A stretch of 64,000 nt of DNA from Listeria monocytogenes (lineage in GTDB: Bacteria; Bacillota; Bacilli; Lactobacillales; Listeriaceae). Location of the stretch: positions 434,001 to 498,000 of the forward strand of contig NZ_LT906436.1 of assembly GCF_900187225.1 (NCBI RefSeq), read 5' to 3'. Position 1 is the stretch's first letter. Every line of letters starts with the position of its first letter. Below, piece after piece: positions 36,241-45,171 of the stretch. The translations under genes and the position numbers were made by a program. The notes under the pieces are model-generated. The model was given only the letters and a program-made list of their open reading frames with translations. It searched no databases and was not told the DNA's origin.

Positions 36241-37230
36241 ATGTGCACAAGCTTCGTATTAGAAACGTTAGATGGAAAACATTTATTATCAAGAACGATG
36301 GATTTTGCTTTTATTTTGGAGGCGAACCCAACAATTAGCCCAAGAAATTATGGATGGAAATCTTCTACAGACGGTGCCAATTATATTAATAGATATGCAT
36401 TTGTTGGAGCGGGAAGAGAGTTAGATAAATACATTTTCGCAGACGGATTGAATGAAGAAGGATTAAGCTGTGCATCTCTATATCTTCCAGGAGAAGCAGT
36501 TTATGCGCCAGCACCAGTGGAAGGAAAAATCAATTTAGCTCCACAAGAATTTTTGCTTTGGCTGTTAGGAACTTGCGCAACGATTAAAGATGTGGAAGCA
36601 AAGTTATCGGTTATAAACTTGGTGGATCAACCAGTACCGTTACTTGGAATCACAACACCATTACACTGGATTTTCACAGACAAGAGTGGGCGTTGTGTAG
36701 TGATTGAACCAACAGAAACATCGCTTCGTATAAAAGAAAACCCTGTAGGAGTTATGACAAATACGCCACGCATCGAATGGCATATCGAGAATTTACGCAA
36801 CTACACAGGTTTACAAGCAACACAATTAGCGCCGGTGAAGTTCGGAGAGTATATGGCTAAACCATTTTCGCAAGGTACAGGAACAAGCAAATTACCAGGT
36901 GGTTATACTCCGCCAGAACGTTTTGTCCGTGCGGCATACTTGAAAGAAAATATTATAAAAGCGAAAAACGAAGAAGAAGCTATCACAAATGTGTGGTATG
37001 TCTTGAACAGTGTCCGCATTCCGAATGGAGCGGTAATTAAAGAAAGTGGTGACCCTGATTTCACACAATATGTGGCATCTATGTGTTCGGAAAGCAAAAC
37101 GTACTATTTCACCTCATACGAAAACAACCAAATCAATAGTGTTACTTTGTCGAAGGAAGTTATAGAAAATATGAAAGAACCTACTACCTATCAAGTGGAT
37201 AAAGTGCAAAATGTGAATAAATTAGTCTAA
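36241..37230 (+). CDS. pva: Penicillin V acylase / bile salt hydrolase family Ntn-hydrolase
   Basis: 329 residues, starting Met-Cys. After Met removal Cys2 is the N-terminal nucleophile of choloylglycine hydrolases. Other family landmarks are LSRTMDF, the NEEGLSCASLY region, FTDKSGRCVVIEPT and VMTNTPRIEWHIENL. It cleaves amide bonds of penicillin V or conjugated bile acids, and in Listeria it is linked to bile tolerance. It is co-directional with gadD1, 54 bp apart. GAAGGAGAG precedes the ATG. Confidence 0.93.
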   Translation: MCTSFVLETLDGKHLLSRTMDFAFILEANPTISPRNYGWKSSTDGANYINRYAFVGAGRELDKYIFADGLNEEGLSCASLYLPGEAVYAPAPVEGKINLAPQEFLLWLLGTCATIKDVEAKLSVINLVDQPVPLLGITTPLHWIFTDKSGRCVVIEPTETSLRIKENPVGVMTNTPRIEWHIENLRNYTGLQATQLAPVKFGEYMAKPFSQGTGTSKLPGGYTPPERFVRAAYLKENIIKAKNEEEAITNVWYVLNSVRIPNGAVIKESGDPDFTQYVASMCSESKTYYFTSYENNQINSVTLSKEVIENMKEPTTYQVDKVQNVNKLV

Positions 37231-37284
37231 ATAGCTCTTTATATAACGTAATATTCTGAATAAAAAATTATTGGAGGAATTTAT

Positions 37285-38673
37285 ATGTTTAAAACAAATG
37301 TTGAACAAAATAATGTACCGGTGTTTGGCTCTTTTGAGTCAGGACAAGATTTACCAGAAAAACGCATGAATAAGGAATCTGTAGATCCAAGAATTGCTTA
37401 TCAACTTGTGAAGGATCAACTGATTGATGAGGGTTCAGCGAGACAAAATCTAGCTACGTTCTGTCAAACATATATGGAACCGGAAGCTGAGCAAATCATG
37501 GCAGAAACGATGGAGAAAAATGCTATTGATAAATCAGAATATCCACAGACAGCAAAGCTTGAGTCTAGTTGTGTGAATATGTTGGCGGATCTTTGGAATG
37601 TGGATGAATCGGAGCATTACATGGGAACGTCGACGGTTGGTTCTAGTGAGGCGTGTATGCTTGGTGGAATGGCTATGAAATTTAGATGGAGGAGTGCTGC
37701 ACTCAAAAATGGATTAGACATCCACGCTAAAAAACCAAACTTGGTTATTTCTTCAGGCTATCAAGTTTGTTGGGAAAAGTTCTGTGTGTACTGGGATATT
37801 GAGTTACGTGAAGTACCGATGAGTGAGGAGCATTTGAGTATCAATACAGATATCATAATGGACTATGTAGATGAATATACAATTGGTATTGTGGGTATTC
37901 TGGGCATCACCTATACAGGGAAATTCGACGATATCATGACTTTAAATGACCTTGTGGAAGACTATAATAATACACATGACAATGAAGTTGTAATTCATGT
38001 TGACGGTGCGAGTGGTGCAATGTTTACACCGTTTGTTGAGCCGGGTTTAGAATGGGATTTTCGATTACCAAATGTTGTTTCGATTAATACATCAGGGCAC
38101 AAATATGGTCTTGTATACCCAGGTGTAGGCTGGATTTTATGGCGGGACAAGGAATATTTGCCAGAAGAATTAGTGTTTGATGTGAGCTATCTTGGTGGGC
38201 ATATGCCTACGATGGCCATCAATTTTTCCAGAAGTGCGAGTCAGATTATCGGTCAGTATTATAATTTCTTACGCTTCGGATATGAGGGTTATCGTCAAAT
38301 TCATATGCGTACAAGAGATGGTGCCTTGCAATTATCACAAGCTGTTGCAGAAACAGGACTTTTCGAAATTTATAACGATGGCGCAAACTTACCAATCGTA
38401 TGTTACAAACTAAAAGACGATGCTAATGTGGCGTGGACGCTTTATGACTTGGCAGATCGCTTACAAATGAAAGGTTGGCAAGTACCGGCGTATCCACTTC
38501 CAAAAGAAATGGGTAACACAATTATTCAACGTTACGTTTGTCGCGGCGATTTAGGACAAAATATGGTTACAGCTTTCAAAAACGATTTGAGTGAAAGTAT
38601 TGAAGAACTAAATAACGCTCATATTTTATATCATGATGTCAATACATCTAAAACACATGGCTTTACTCATTAA
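37285..38673 (+). CDS. gadD1: Glutamate decarboxylase
   Basis: 462 residues, PLP-dependent group II decarboxylase. The cofactor Lys is K273 in NTSGHKYGLVYPGVGW. HVDGASGAMFTPF carries the Asp that contacts the PLP nitrogen, and GSSEACMLGGMA binds its phosphate. It converts glutamate to GABA with use of a proton, supporting growth at mildly acid pH in Listeria (the gadD1T1 branch). Paired with the antiporter gene downstream, from which a terminator separates it. GGAGG precedes the ATG. Confidence 0.96.
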   Translation: MFKTNVEQNNVPVFGSFESGQDLPEKRMNKESVDPRIAYQLVKDQLIDEGSARQNLATFCQTYMEPEAEQIMAETMEKNAIDKSEYPQTAKLESSCVNMLADLWNVDESEHYMGTSTVGSSEACMLGGMAMKFRWRSAALKNGLDIHAKKPNLVISSGYQVCWEKFCVYWDIELREVPMSEEHLSINTDIIMDYVDEYTIGIVGILGITYTGKFDDIMTLNDLVEDYNNTHDNEVVIHVDGASGAMFTPFVEPGLEWDFRLPNVVSINTSGHKYGLVYPGVGWILWRDKEYLPEELVFDVSYLGGHMPTMAINFSRSASQIIGQYYNFLRFGYEGYRQIHMRTRDGALQLSQAVAETGLFEIYNDGANLPIVCYKLKDDANVAWTLYDLADRLQMKGWQVPAYPLPKEMGNTIIQRYVCRGDLGQNMVTAFKNDLSESIEELNNAHILYHDVNTSKTHGFTH

Positions 38674-38680
38674 GAAAAAT

Positions 38681-38723
38681 GGGAGAGTGATAAAATTTCT
38701 AGCACTACTCTCCCTCTTTTTTT
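38681..38723 (+). terminator. Terminator between gadD1 and gadT1
   Basis: GGGAGAGT (38681-38688) pairs with ACTCTCCC (38707-38714), then a T-run. It may tune the ratio of decarboxylase to antiporter. Confidence 0.82.
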
Positions 38724-38769
38724 AAATATTGCCTACTTAGATCAAATTATCTTTAGGAGGAAATAAATA

Positions 38770-40221
38770 ATGAAACAACAAACTTCTGCAAAAACTTTAT
38801 CACTATTCGGATTCTTCGCAATAACGGCATCTCTTTTTATCACTGTTTATGAATATCCGACATTTGCTACTTCTGGATTTTCACTGGTATTCTTTTTACT
38901 ACTATGTGGATTCTTATGGTTCTTGCCAGTCTCGCTTTGTTCTGCAGAGCTCGCGACAGTTGATGGTTACCAAGAAGGCGGAATTTTCGGCTGGGTTAGT
39001 AAGACGCTTGGAGAAAAATATGGTTTTGCTGCAATATTTTTCCAATGGTTCCAAATCACAGTCGGTTTTGTTACGATGATTTATTTTATTATTGGCGCAC
39101 TATCTTACGTTATTAGTTTCCCGGCGCTTGATTCCAATCCAATATATAAATTTATCGCGGTCCTTATAATTTTCTGGGGACTGACGTTACTTCAATTAAA
39201 AGGAACAAAAGTAACTGCAATCTTTGCCAAATTAGGCTTCGTTCTCGGTATTACAATTCCTGTATTAGCACTATTTTTCTTAACAATTTTCCATTTAAAA
39301 TCAGGTCATCATGCTGCAATTTCCATAACAGCATCAAGTTTTATTCCTAAGTGGAAAAATATGTCGTCTCTTGTTATCTTCATGCTTGCTTATATGGGTG
39401 TAGAAGCTTCTGCACCGCATATTAATGAAATGAAAAATCCAAAACGTGATTATCCACTAGCGATGATTCTACTCATTTTTGTCGGAATTACTTTAAACAC
39501 AATTGGTGGACTATCTGTAGCTTCCGTTGTGCCATCACATGATTTATCACTAAGTTCAGGTGTTGTTCAAACATTTAAAGCGCTTATTTTACAAAATGGA
39601 AATAGTATGGAGTGGATTGTTAAACTGATTGCCTCCATGATTGCATTTGGAGTTATGGCGCAAGTAAGTTCATGGATTGTTGGACCAACAAAAGGTATGC
39701 AAACTGTTGCTGATAAAGGTATTATCCCATCTGTATTCCGTAAAACAAATAAACACAATGTTCCTGTTCCACTTATTATGGTTCAAGGTGTCATCGTTTC
39801 TATCTGGGCAGCGGTATTGACATTCGGCGGCGGTGGTAACAACGTATCATTCCTAACAGCTATTTCATTAACTGTTGTCATTTACTTGATTGGATATGTT
39901 CTCTTCTTTCTAGCTTATTTCGTTCTTGTCTTAAAAAAGAAAAATCTAGAACGCACATATCAAATTCCAGGAGGGAAAATCGTGAAGTTAATCGTTGCAG
40001 GGGTTGGACTATTAATGTCAGTAGCAGCTATCGTATCTGCTTTCTTCCCACCTACATCACTTAGTAAGAGCAGTGATATGTCTTATGAAATCATTCTTGC
40101 AGCAAGCTTCATCGTCACTATTTTAATTCCGTTTTTCATCTATGGTATACATCTTAAAAAGAAAAACAAAGTCACAAAAGAAAAAACTATTCAAGAAAAA
40201 GTTGCTTTATCAATGAAATAA
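38770..40221 (+). CDS. gadT1: Glutamate/GABA antiporter
   Basis: 483 residues, twelve membrane segments, APC superfamily (GadC type). Recognisable are FAITASLFITVYEYPTFATSG in helix 1, YMGVEASAPHINEMKNP in helix 6 and a charged cytosolic C-terminal tail ending KEKVALSMK. In E. coli the GadC tail acts as a pH gate. It exchanges external glutamate for GABA. TTTAGGAGGAA precedes the ATG. A small gene follows 11 bp later. Confidence 0.94.
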   Translation: MKQQTSAKTLSLFGFFAITASLFITVYEYPTFATSGFSLVFFLLLCGFLWFLPVSLCSAELATVDGYQEGGIFGWVSKTLGEKYGFAAIFFQWFQITVGFVTMIYFIIGALSYVISFPALDSNPIYKFIAVLIIFWGLTLLQLKGTKVTAIFAKLGFVLGITIPVLALFFLTIFHLKSGHHAAISITASSFIPKWKNMSSLVIFMLAYMGVEASAPHINEMKNPKRDYPLAMILLIFVGITLNTIGGLSVASVVPSHDLSLSSGVVQTFKALILQNGNSMEWIVKLIASMIAFGVMAQVSSWIVGPTKGMQTVADKGIIPSVFRKTNKHNVPVPLIMVQGVIVSIWAAVLTFGGGGNNVSFLTAISLTVVIYLIGYVLFFLAYFVLVLKKKNLERTYQIPGGKIVKLIVAGVGLLMSVAAIVSAFFPPTSLSKSSDMSYEIILAASFIVTILIPFFIYGIHLKKKNKVTKEKTIQEKVALSMK

Positions 40222-40232
40222 GAGGTGGAAAA

Positions 40233-40388
40233 ATGAAAAAAACAATAAGATGGAGAAACTCTTACCAACCAGAACCTTATTTTACAACTACGAAACTATG
40301 GATTTTGTTGCATATCATCTCTCTGGAATTAGAAGATGATATGCAAGAAATCGAACCAGAGAAAAACTACCGTGAAAAACAAATATAA
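40233..40388 (+). CDS. 51-residue small protein directly behind gadT1
   Basis: ATG 40233 with AGAGGTGG at 40222-40229, 11 bp after the gadT1 stop and therefore on its transcript. The product is 51 residues: a basic N-terminus (MKKTIRWRNSYQPEPYF), a short hydrophobic stretch (KLWILLHIISLEL) and an acidic C-terminus (EDDMQEIEPEKN). It is too short for routine gene calling. The hydrophobic part is shorter than a full membrane helix. It may be a regulatory partner of the antiporter or an unselected ORF; the ribosome site and position favour real translation. Confidence 0.55.
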   Translation: MKKTIRWRNSYQPEPYFTTTKLWILLHIISLELEDDMQEIEPEKNYREKQI

Positions 40389-40417
40389 AAAGACGAGCTT
40401 CATTTTAAAAGGTTGAC

Positions 40418-40456
40418 TGAGCCATTTTGACACTAAACTAGTGACAGAATGGCTCA
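40418..40456 (+). terminator. Strong hairpin at the right border of SSI-1
   Basis: TGAGCCATT (40418-40426) pairs with AATGGCTCA (40448-40456), with a second paired block inside (CACTA/TAGTG). The following sequence (TTATATTGTTT) is only moderately T-rich. The next 215 bp hold the promoter region of the following gene, with TATAAT at 40647-40652. Confidence 0.6.
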
Positions 40457-40685
40457 TTATATTGTTTAAAGATATTTTACATAAGAGTAATTAATCTTTT
40501 AGTTTTCTAAAAACTGCCTTATGTTAATAAAGTGGATGGTTTTAACTAACAATAAGGTTTGCCAAATTAAGACGAAATATTGTCACAAAATAATAGTAAA
40601 GAAGCAATAGACTTGTTTTAAATTTCTTTTTTCGCTTCACATAGATTATAATGAATACATATTTTAAAAAGGGGTGAGACGCTTC

Positions 40686-41411
40686 ATGAAAGACAAAACA
40701 AAGAAAAGAAAATGGAACTGGGCACAGATTTTAGCTATTTTTGTATTAGTAACGCTCGTAGTTTCGATGGTTTATGCAACAGTTAATTTAATTACAGCGC
40801 CATCTGGCAATGTTCCAGAAGGACAACAAACAAAGGGCGACTACTCACTTATGCTTATGCAGTGTGTACTTGGCGTGGTAGTGCTATTCTTACCATCCAT
40901 CATTAGTAAAAAAATGAAATTCGTCATTCCGAATGCGATGTATATTGTTTTTATCGTTTTCTTATATTGCGCCATTTATCTTGGCGAAGTACGTAGTTTC
41001 TATTATTTAATTCCTAACTGGGATACGATTTTACATACATTTAGTGGAGCAATGCTTGGGGGACTTGGTTTCTCTATTGTGAGCTTACTGAATAATGATG
41101 AACGGATTACCCTTTCGATGAGTCCGGTTTTCGTTGCATTATTTGCTTGTAGCTTTGCTGTATTCTTGGGTGTTTTCTGGGAGTTCTATGAATTTGCAGC
41201 CGATAGCTTTGGAATGAATATGCAAAAAACGATGTTAGAAGATGGAACGATGCTTCAAGGTCATGCAGCAGTTGCTGATACAATGGGCGATCTGTTCGTT
41301 GACTTCCTCGGGGCTTTCGTGATATCCATCATCGGTTACTTCTCCATTCGCAAAAATAAAAAATGGATGAAGAACTTCGAATTTAAAAAAGTAGATGAAG
41401 AAGTAAAATAA
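40686..41411 (+). CDS. YjdF-like (DUF2238) membrane protein
   Basis: 241 residues with about six membrane segments. NWDTILHTFSGAMLGGLGF and FWEFYEFAADSFGMNMQ with DTMGDLFVDFLGAF are typical of the DUF2238/YjdF family of unknown function. ATG 40686 is preferred over GTG 40674 because GGGGTG (40672-40677) then has proper spacing. The C-terminus is short and charged. It is the first gene right of SSI-1, closed by a bidirectional terminator. Confidence 0.82.
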   Translation: MKDKTKKRKWNWAQILAIFVLVTLVVSMVYATVNLITAPSGNVPEGQQTKGDYSLMLMQCVLGVVVLFLPSIISKKMKFVIPNAMYIVFIVFLYCAIYLGEVRSFYYLIPNWDTILHTFSGAMLGGLGFSIVSLLNNDERITLSMSPVFVALFACSFAVFLGVFWEFYEFAADSFGMNMQKTMLEDGTMLQGHAAVADTMGDLFVDFLGAFVISIIGYFSIRKNKKWMKNFEFKKVDEEVK

Positions 41412-41455
41412 AAAAATGCCAACAAAGTGAGAAATCATTTTGTTGGCATTTTTTT
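41411..41455. terminator. Bidirectional terminator
   Basis: AAAAAATGCCAACAAA and TTTGTTGGCATTTTTT (41439-41454) form a 16-bp stem with T on both strands. Confidence 0.92.
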
Positions 41456-42119
41456 AGATAATCTTGCTTTCTCTATCAATAAACATCATCATAAAGGCGA
41501 TAAGCTGTAAAAATGCACAAACGAGAATGGCATATTGAGCAAATAGCTGGATAAAGAAATTCCCCACTACGGCGCCAATAATAAAACTAAGAATAACCGA
41601 AAAATACAAGAAACTATTGTGAAGATATTGTTTTTCCTTGTACTCGAAATAATCACATAAGTTTTGCGTAGCACTTCGCAAATTCCCTATGCACATCGTC
41701 GTCGCAACCCCTCTACCATGCATTTTTCGGAAACTTTCTACCTGAATACCACATACGAAAGATATGAGTGAATTGGCAATCAGATTATGATCAAGTGGAA
41801 TAAATGCGACCCCAATCAAAATTACCGCTTCTATCAAGACAGAAAGCTGGCGCCAGTGAAGACGCCTAATATCGCGCCGATGAATCACTTCAGATAATGC
41901 GATTCCGACCGTAAAAGAGACAACCGGCCAAAAATATTGAATAGCGATAGCCCAGTTCCCCTCTGAAATATTAATTCCAAATAAAAGTATATTCCCAGTC
42001 TGCGCATTAGCGAATACCTGGCCTCTTTCAATGTAAGAGTAAGCATCCATAAATCCGCCAGCCAGTGCAAGTAACAGCCCCAACCCGATTGATTCTGAAA
42101 TTTGTCTAGTTCTTGCCAT
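41454..42119 (-). CDS. YoaK-type (DUF1275) membrane protein
   Basis: 221 residues, six membrane helices. The family opening is GLLLALAGGFMDAYSYIERGQVFANAQTGN, with NLRSATQNLCDYF in the middle. DUF1275 proteins are widespread and uncharacterised, with suggested transport functions. The gene follows the next minus-strand gene by 20 bp, so they share a transcript. AAAGGATG lies upstream of the ATG at 42119. Confidence 0.87.
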   Translation of the reverse strand: MARTRQISESIGLGLLLALAGGFMDAYSYIERGQVFANAQTGNILLFGINISEGNWAIAIQYFWPVVSFTVGIALSEVIHRRDIRRLHWRQLSVLIEAVILIGVAFIPLDHNLIANSLISFVCGIQVESFRKMHGRGVATTMCIGNLRSATQNLCDYFEYKEKQYLHNSFLYFSVILSFIIGAVVGNFFIQLFAQYAILVCAFLQLIAFMMMFIDRESKII

Positions 42120-42139
42120 GATTTTTCATCCTTTTTGTC

Positions 42140-42895
42140 TTATTTATTAACCATTTGTTCGCGAAGAGCGTCAACTAGCTCATTAACTTGCTCGATATTT
42201 TGCAGCATTTTTTTCTCAAAATGGTGAATTGGAAGAAATACGCCAAGTTCATCTGCATTTTCTGATGTTTCTTGTCCATAGAAAATTCGGCTGGATGGAA
42301 TGATTTCCTGTATATGCAAGAAAGTTTTCCAAATAAACGCATAGACTTCGGATTCAGTCATTTCTAGTTTTAAAGTATTTGGAAGGGAGTAAAGCACTAG
42401 TATCCCTCTTTTTTTATTGATACGTTTGGTAGAAATCGAAAAATCTGGCTCGTAGGAATGAACGATATCATCATCATCTACTAAGAAAATCGTTGTTTCA
42501 GCATGATGCAAATCCGATTGATAAATCTCTTGAAATTTCTCCTGTTCGCGGTTAGAAATATCGTCCTTCTTGGCTATAAAATTACCTTCTTTATCTGTTA
42601 AAAAGAACGGATTATCCACGGTTAATTTTTTGGGAATAAGAAAAGCTTGTCTGAGAAGTTCGAATAGTGTTCTCCCGCAAACACCTAACAACAAGGCACT
42701 TACATCACTTTGCCTATAAGCCGACAAAATAATTTTGGCAAAAAGGGTATCATCTTTTTCAAAACCGCGCGTCTCTTGATAGCTCTCTAAATTATCAAGA
42801 AATACATCTTTGAAACGTCTGCAAGCTGTTGGATTAGCCAATATCTGTTCGAAAAGGGGAGTGACATTTTGTTCTTTTGGGAAAATAGTTGTCAT
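42140..42895 (-). CDS. Uncharacterised cytosolic protein, first gene of pair
   Basis: 251 residues from ATG 42895, which has AAAGGAG at 8 nt; an in-frame TTG two codons earlier is too close to it. It has no signal or membrane segment. The region around 125-165 (AETTIFLVDDDDIVHSYEPDF) is acidic, and a C-terminal helical stretch ends NEIVNELVDAL-like. I do not recognise a family. It precedes the DUF1275 gene on the same strand. Confidence 0.75.
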   Translation of the reverse strand: MTTIFPKEQNVTPLFEQILANPTACRRFKDVFLDNLESYQETRGFEKDDTLFAKIILSAYRQSDVSALLLGVCGRTLFELLRQAFLIPKKLTVDNPFFLTDKEGNFIAKKDDISNREQEKFQEIYQSDLHHAETTIFLVDDDDIVHSYEPDFSISTKRINKKRGILVLYSLPNTLKLEMTESEVYAFIWKTFLHIQEIIPSSRIFYGQETSENADELGVFLPIHHFEKKMLQNIEQVNELVDALREQMVNK

Positions 42896-42970
42896 TTTCA
42901 AGTCTCCTTTAATTTATTCATGTTAATATTATCGCATATTTACGAAGAAAAGATAAAAATATTACATAAG

Positions 42971-43005
42971 AAAAAGCGCCGTGAATATTTTCTTAGGCGC
43001 TTTTT
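42971..43005. terminator. Terminator at the end of the transglutaminase operon
   Basis: AAAAAGCGCC (42971-42980) pairs with GGCGCTTTTT (42996-43005). The T on the minus strand serves the transglutaminase gene ending at 43012. Confidence 0.85.
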
Positions 43006-43011
43006 CTCTGT

Positions 43012-45171
43012 TTATTTAGTTAATCGAGCTATAACTTGTTGCACAAGCTGCGTTTCTTCCGCAGTTATCACTTTTTCCGTTAAGTTATTACTATAAACTT
43101 GCGCTTCATACATTTTCGTTAGTCGCGAAAATTCTGTCGTTGTTAATTCAGCATCCACTCTGGTGCCAAAGTGACGTAACGTTTCACTCGATTCGCGGAC
43201 ATAACCATAAGAAGCAAGTAATTTCATGAGTCTATGATAGGTTTTGCCAAATTCCGGACTATTTCTCAGAGAACGAAGCAATAAATAGCCACGGATTCTG
43301 CGCCTAAATACAATAGCTAGTGCAAGCAGTGCCACAACTAGTCCAGCAGGAATCCACCAAACCCAAGACGGAATTTCGACATTAGAGGTCGCTGTTTCTG
43401 TTTTAGGTTCTTCTTTTTTCGGTGTTTCACCAGTGGAGCTGCTGCCGTTATCTTGTTCTGGCGTTTTATCAGGTGTATTTGGCGTTTCCGGTGTACTTGT
43501 ACTATCATTAGGTGTTTCAGGTTTATTAGCTGTTTCTGTTGTTGGTTCTTGGAAATTTTCGGGATTGGAGAATGTTGCTGTTGGCTCAAATGGAACCCAT
43601 CCAGTACCTGGGAAAAATACTTCCGGCCAAGAATGGGCATTGTTATTTGTGATTGTGTAAGTCGTTTTAGCATCATTTTCTTTTTTCTCACCCTCACCAG
43701 GTGTGTAGCCCTTGGCCCATCTTGCTGGAATCCCAAGCGATCGAAGCATGACTACCATGGAAGTAGAAAAGTTATCACAATACCCAATTTGCGTTTCAAA
43801 TAAAAATTGATCGACATAATCTGCTCCCATAGGCGTTTCTTTCGCATCATCTGTACTATAAGTAAATGTGCCAGAAGTGCTTAAATAGCTTTCGATTGCT
43901 TTCGTTTTGTCGTAAATTGAATCAGCGTCTTTAGTTACTTTATTCGCCAGTTTTGTCACCCGGTCTGGTAAGTCTTTTGGTGTTTGTGTATATTGGGAAA
44001 CAAAAGCGTTAGAAAGTGTGCTAAAGTCAGCATTCTGCATTTTTTCAATATTATAAACGGGTGTTTTTAATTGAACCGTGTAATTCTTGATTGTATCCAC
44101 AGGTCCAACTCGCTCAATGGTTAAATTGGCACTGAACGAGTCCACTGCGCCATTAACTGCTTGCGTCCCATATGGATAAGGCATGTAATCACTAGAAGAA
44201 GCAAAACTGATTTCAGCCGTGTTTGTAGCACCAGTTGTTTTTTCTGTGAGTTGAATAGGAAAATTATCACCGGAAGAGAAGGATATGACATCCCCGGAAT
44301 TTGCATTTGCCCAGCCGGTGCCAGTATAGACCGTTTTCGATTCTACACGCCAGTAGTGCCCTTTTTCCGCCCGGGCCGTGAATACAGTAGCATTATCCTT
44401 TTTGAGAGCACCACCAAGCGTTGTGTCGTCTTCACTATAACCAACCGTGCGCGTTGTATTAATTCCAAGCGCATTTTTTATCGTTGGTATTGGATCAGGG
44501 AAAATTGGTGCTTTTTTCGGAAGCATTAACGAACTAAAAACAAATGCGGCCAGTAATAAAATCACAAAAATATGATAAAACAAACCATTACGTTTCAAGG
44601 AGTCCGCGCTAATTCTATTTGGCGCTGCAATCCGACTTGCCAGTGCAAGATGAAGTAATAAAAATCCTTCTAATACAGTTCGGACGATGGCCCAATTACT
44701 GTTATAATCTGTAAAGGTATTAATAACCGCTAAATAAGCAACAGTTAAAACTAAAACGCTCATAATCCGCTGTTTGCGCAAAATACTATACGTAGTAATA
44801 TAACTCAAAAGCCATAAAGCAATTAAAAAAACGATTAAAATAAAGTCCATAGAAATATCGGACGAGCGAAACTGTACCATATCTCTAAATCCATTAAAGG
44901 TAATTTGGAAAAAAGAACCAAGCCAATTCCCTGCCAGAATACCACCTTTAGCATAGTAAATTCCTGAAACGATGATAATCATTACGACATGAAGCGGAAT
45001 CGTCCAATAATATTTCAAACGGAGGAAAAAACTACCGAGTGAAAGGGTTATAAACAAAATAATCCAGTTTGCTGTAGAGAGTTCGGTCAGCTCAGCGAAT
45101 GGATAAATCCACTCAGAGATAAGCAAAACAGATAGAATGAATAGCATGACGAGCGTTAAATACCTTTTCAT
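43012..45171 (-). CDS. Membrane transglutaminase-like protein (TgpA type)
   Basis: 719 residues. Five to six N-terminal membrane helices (about 1-210) are followed by an extracellular region containing a transglutaminase core. That core has Cys in QIGYCDNFSTSMVVMLRSLGIPARW, His in NNAHSWPEVFFPGTGW, and an Asp/Glu further on. A Thr/Pro/Glu-rich linker, another helix (about 610-632) and a cytosolic DUF4129-like tail end it. TgpA-type proteins occur with DUF58 and MoxR genes, as here. The reaction is not defined. The start overlaps the DUF58 stop by 4 bp. Confidence 0.9.
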   Translation of the reverse strand: MKRYLTLVMLFILSVLLISEWIYPFAELTELSTANWIILFITLSLGSFFLRLKYYWTIPLHVVMIIIVSGIYYAKGGILAGNWLGSFFQITFNGFRDMVQFRSSDISMDFILIVFLIALWLLSYITTYSILRKQRIMSVLVLTVAYLAVINTFTDYNSNWAIVRTVLEGFLLLHLALASRIAAPNRISADSLKRNGLFYHIFVILLLAAFVFSSLMLPKKAPIFPDPIPTIKNALGINTTRTVGYSEDDTTLGGALKKDNATVFTARAEKGHYWRVESKTVYTGTGWANANSGDVISFSSGDNFPIQLTEKTTGATNTAEISFASSSDYMPYPYGTQAVNGAVDSFSANLTIERVGPVDTIKNYTVQLKTPVYNIEKMQNADFSTLSNAFVSQYTQTPKDLPDRVTKLANKVTKDADSIYDKTKAIESYLSTSGTFTYSTDDAKETPMGADYVDQFLFETQIGYCDNFSTSMVVMLRSLGIPARWAKGYTPGEGEKKENDAKTTYTITNNNAHSWPEVFFPGTGWVPFEPTATFSNPENFQEPTTETANKPETPNDSTSTPETPNTPDKTPEQDNGSSSTGETPKKEEPKTETATSNVEIPSWVWWIPAGLVVALLALAIVFRRRIRGYLLLRSLRNSPEFGKTYHRLMKLLASYGYVRESSETLRHFGTRVDAELTTTEFSRLTKMYEAQVYSNNLTEKVITAEETQLVQQVIARLTK

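Noticed and set aside
40601-40652. SigB promoter of the gene right of SSI-1
   Set aside because: The -10 is a plain TATAAT and no GTTT/GGGWAT pair is present at the right spacing.
43453-43803. Plus-strand frames opposite the transglutaminase gene
   Set aside because: They mirror the Thr/Pro/Glu-rich linker of the real gene and have no start signals.
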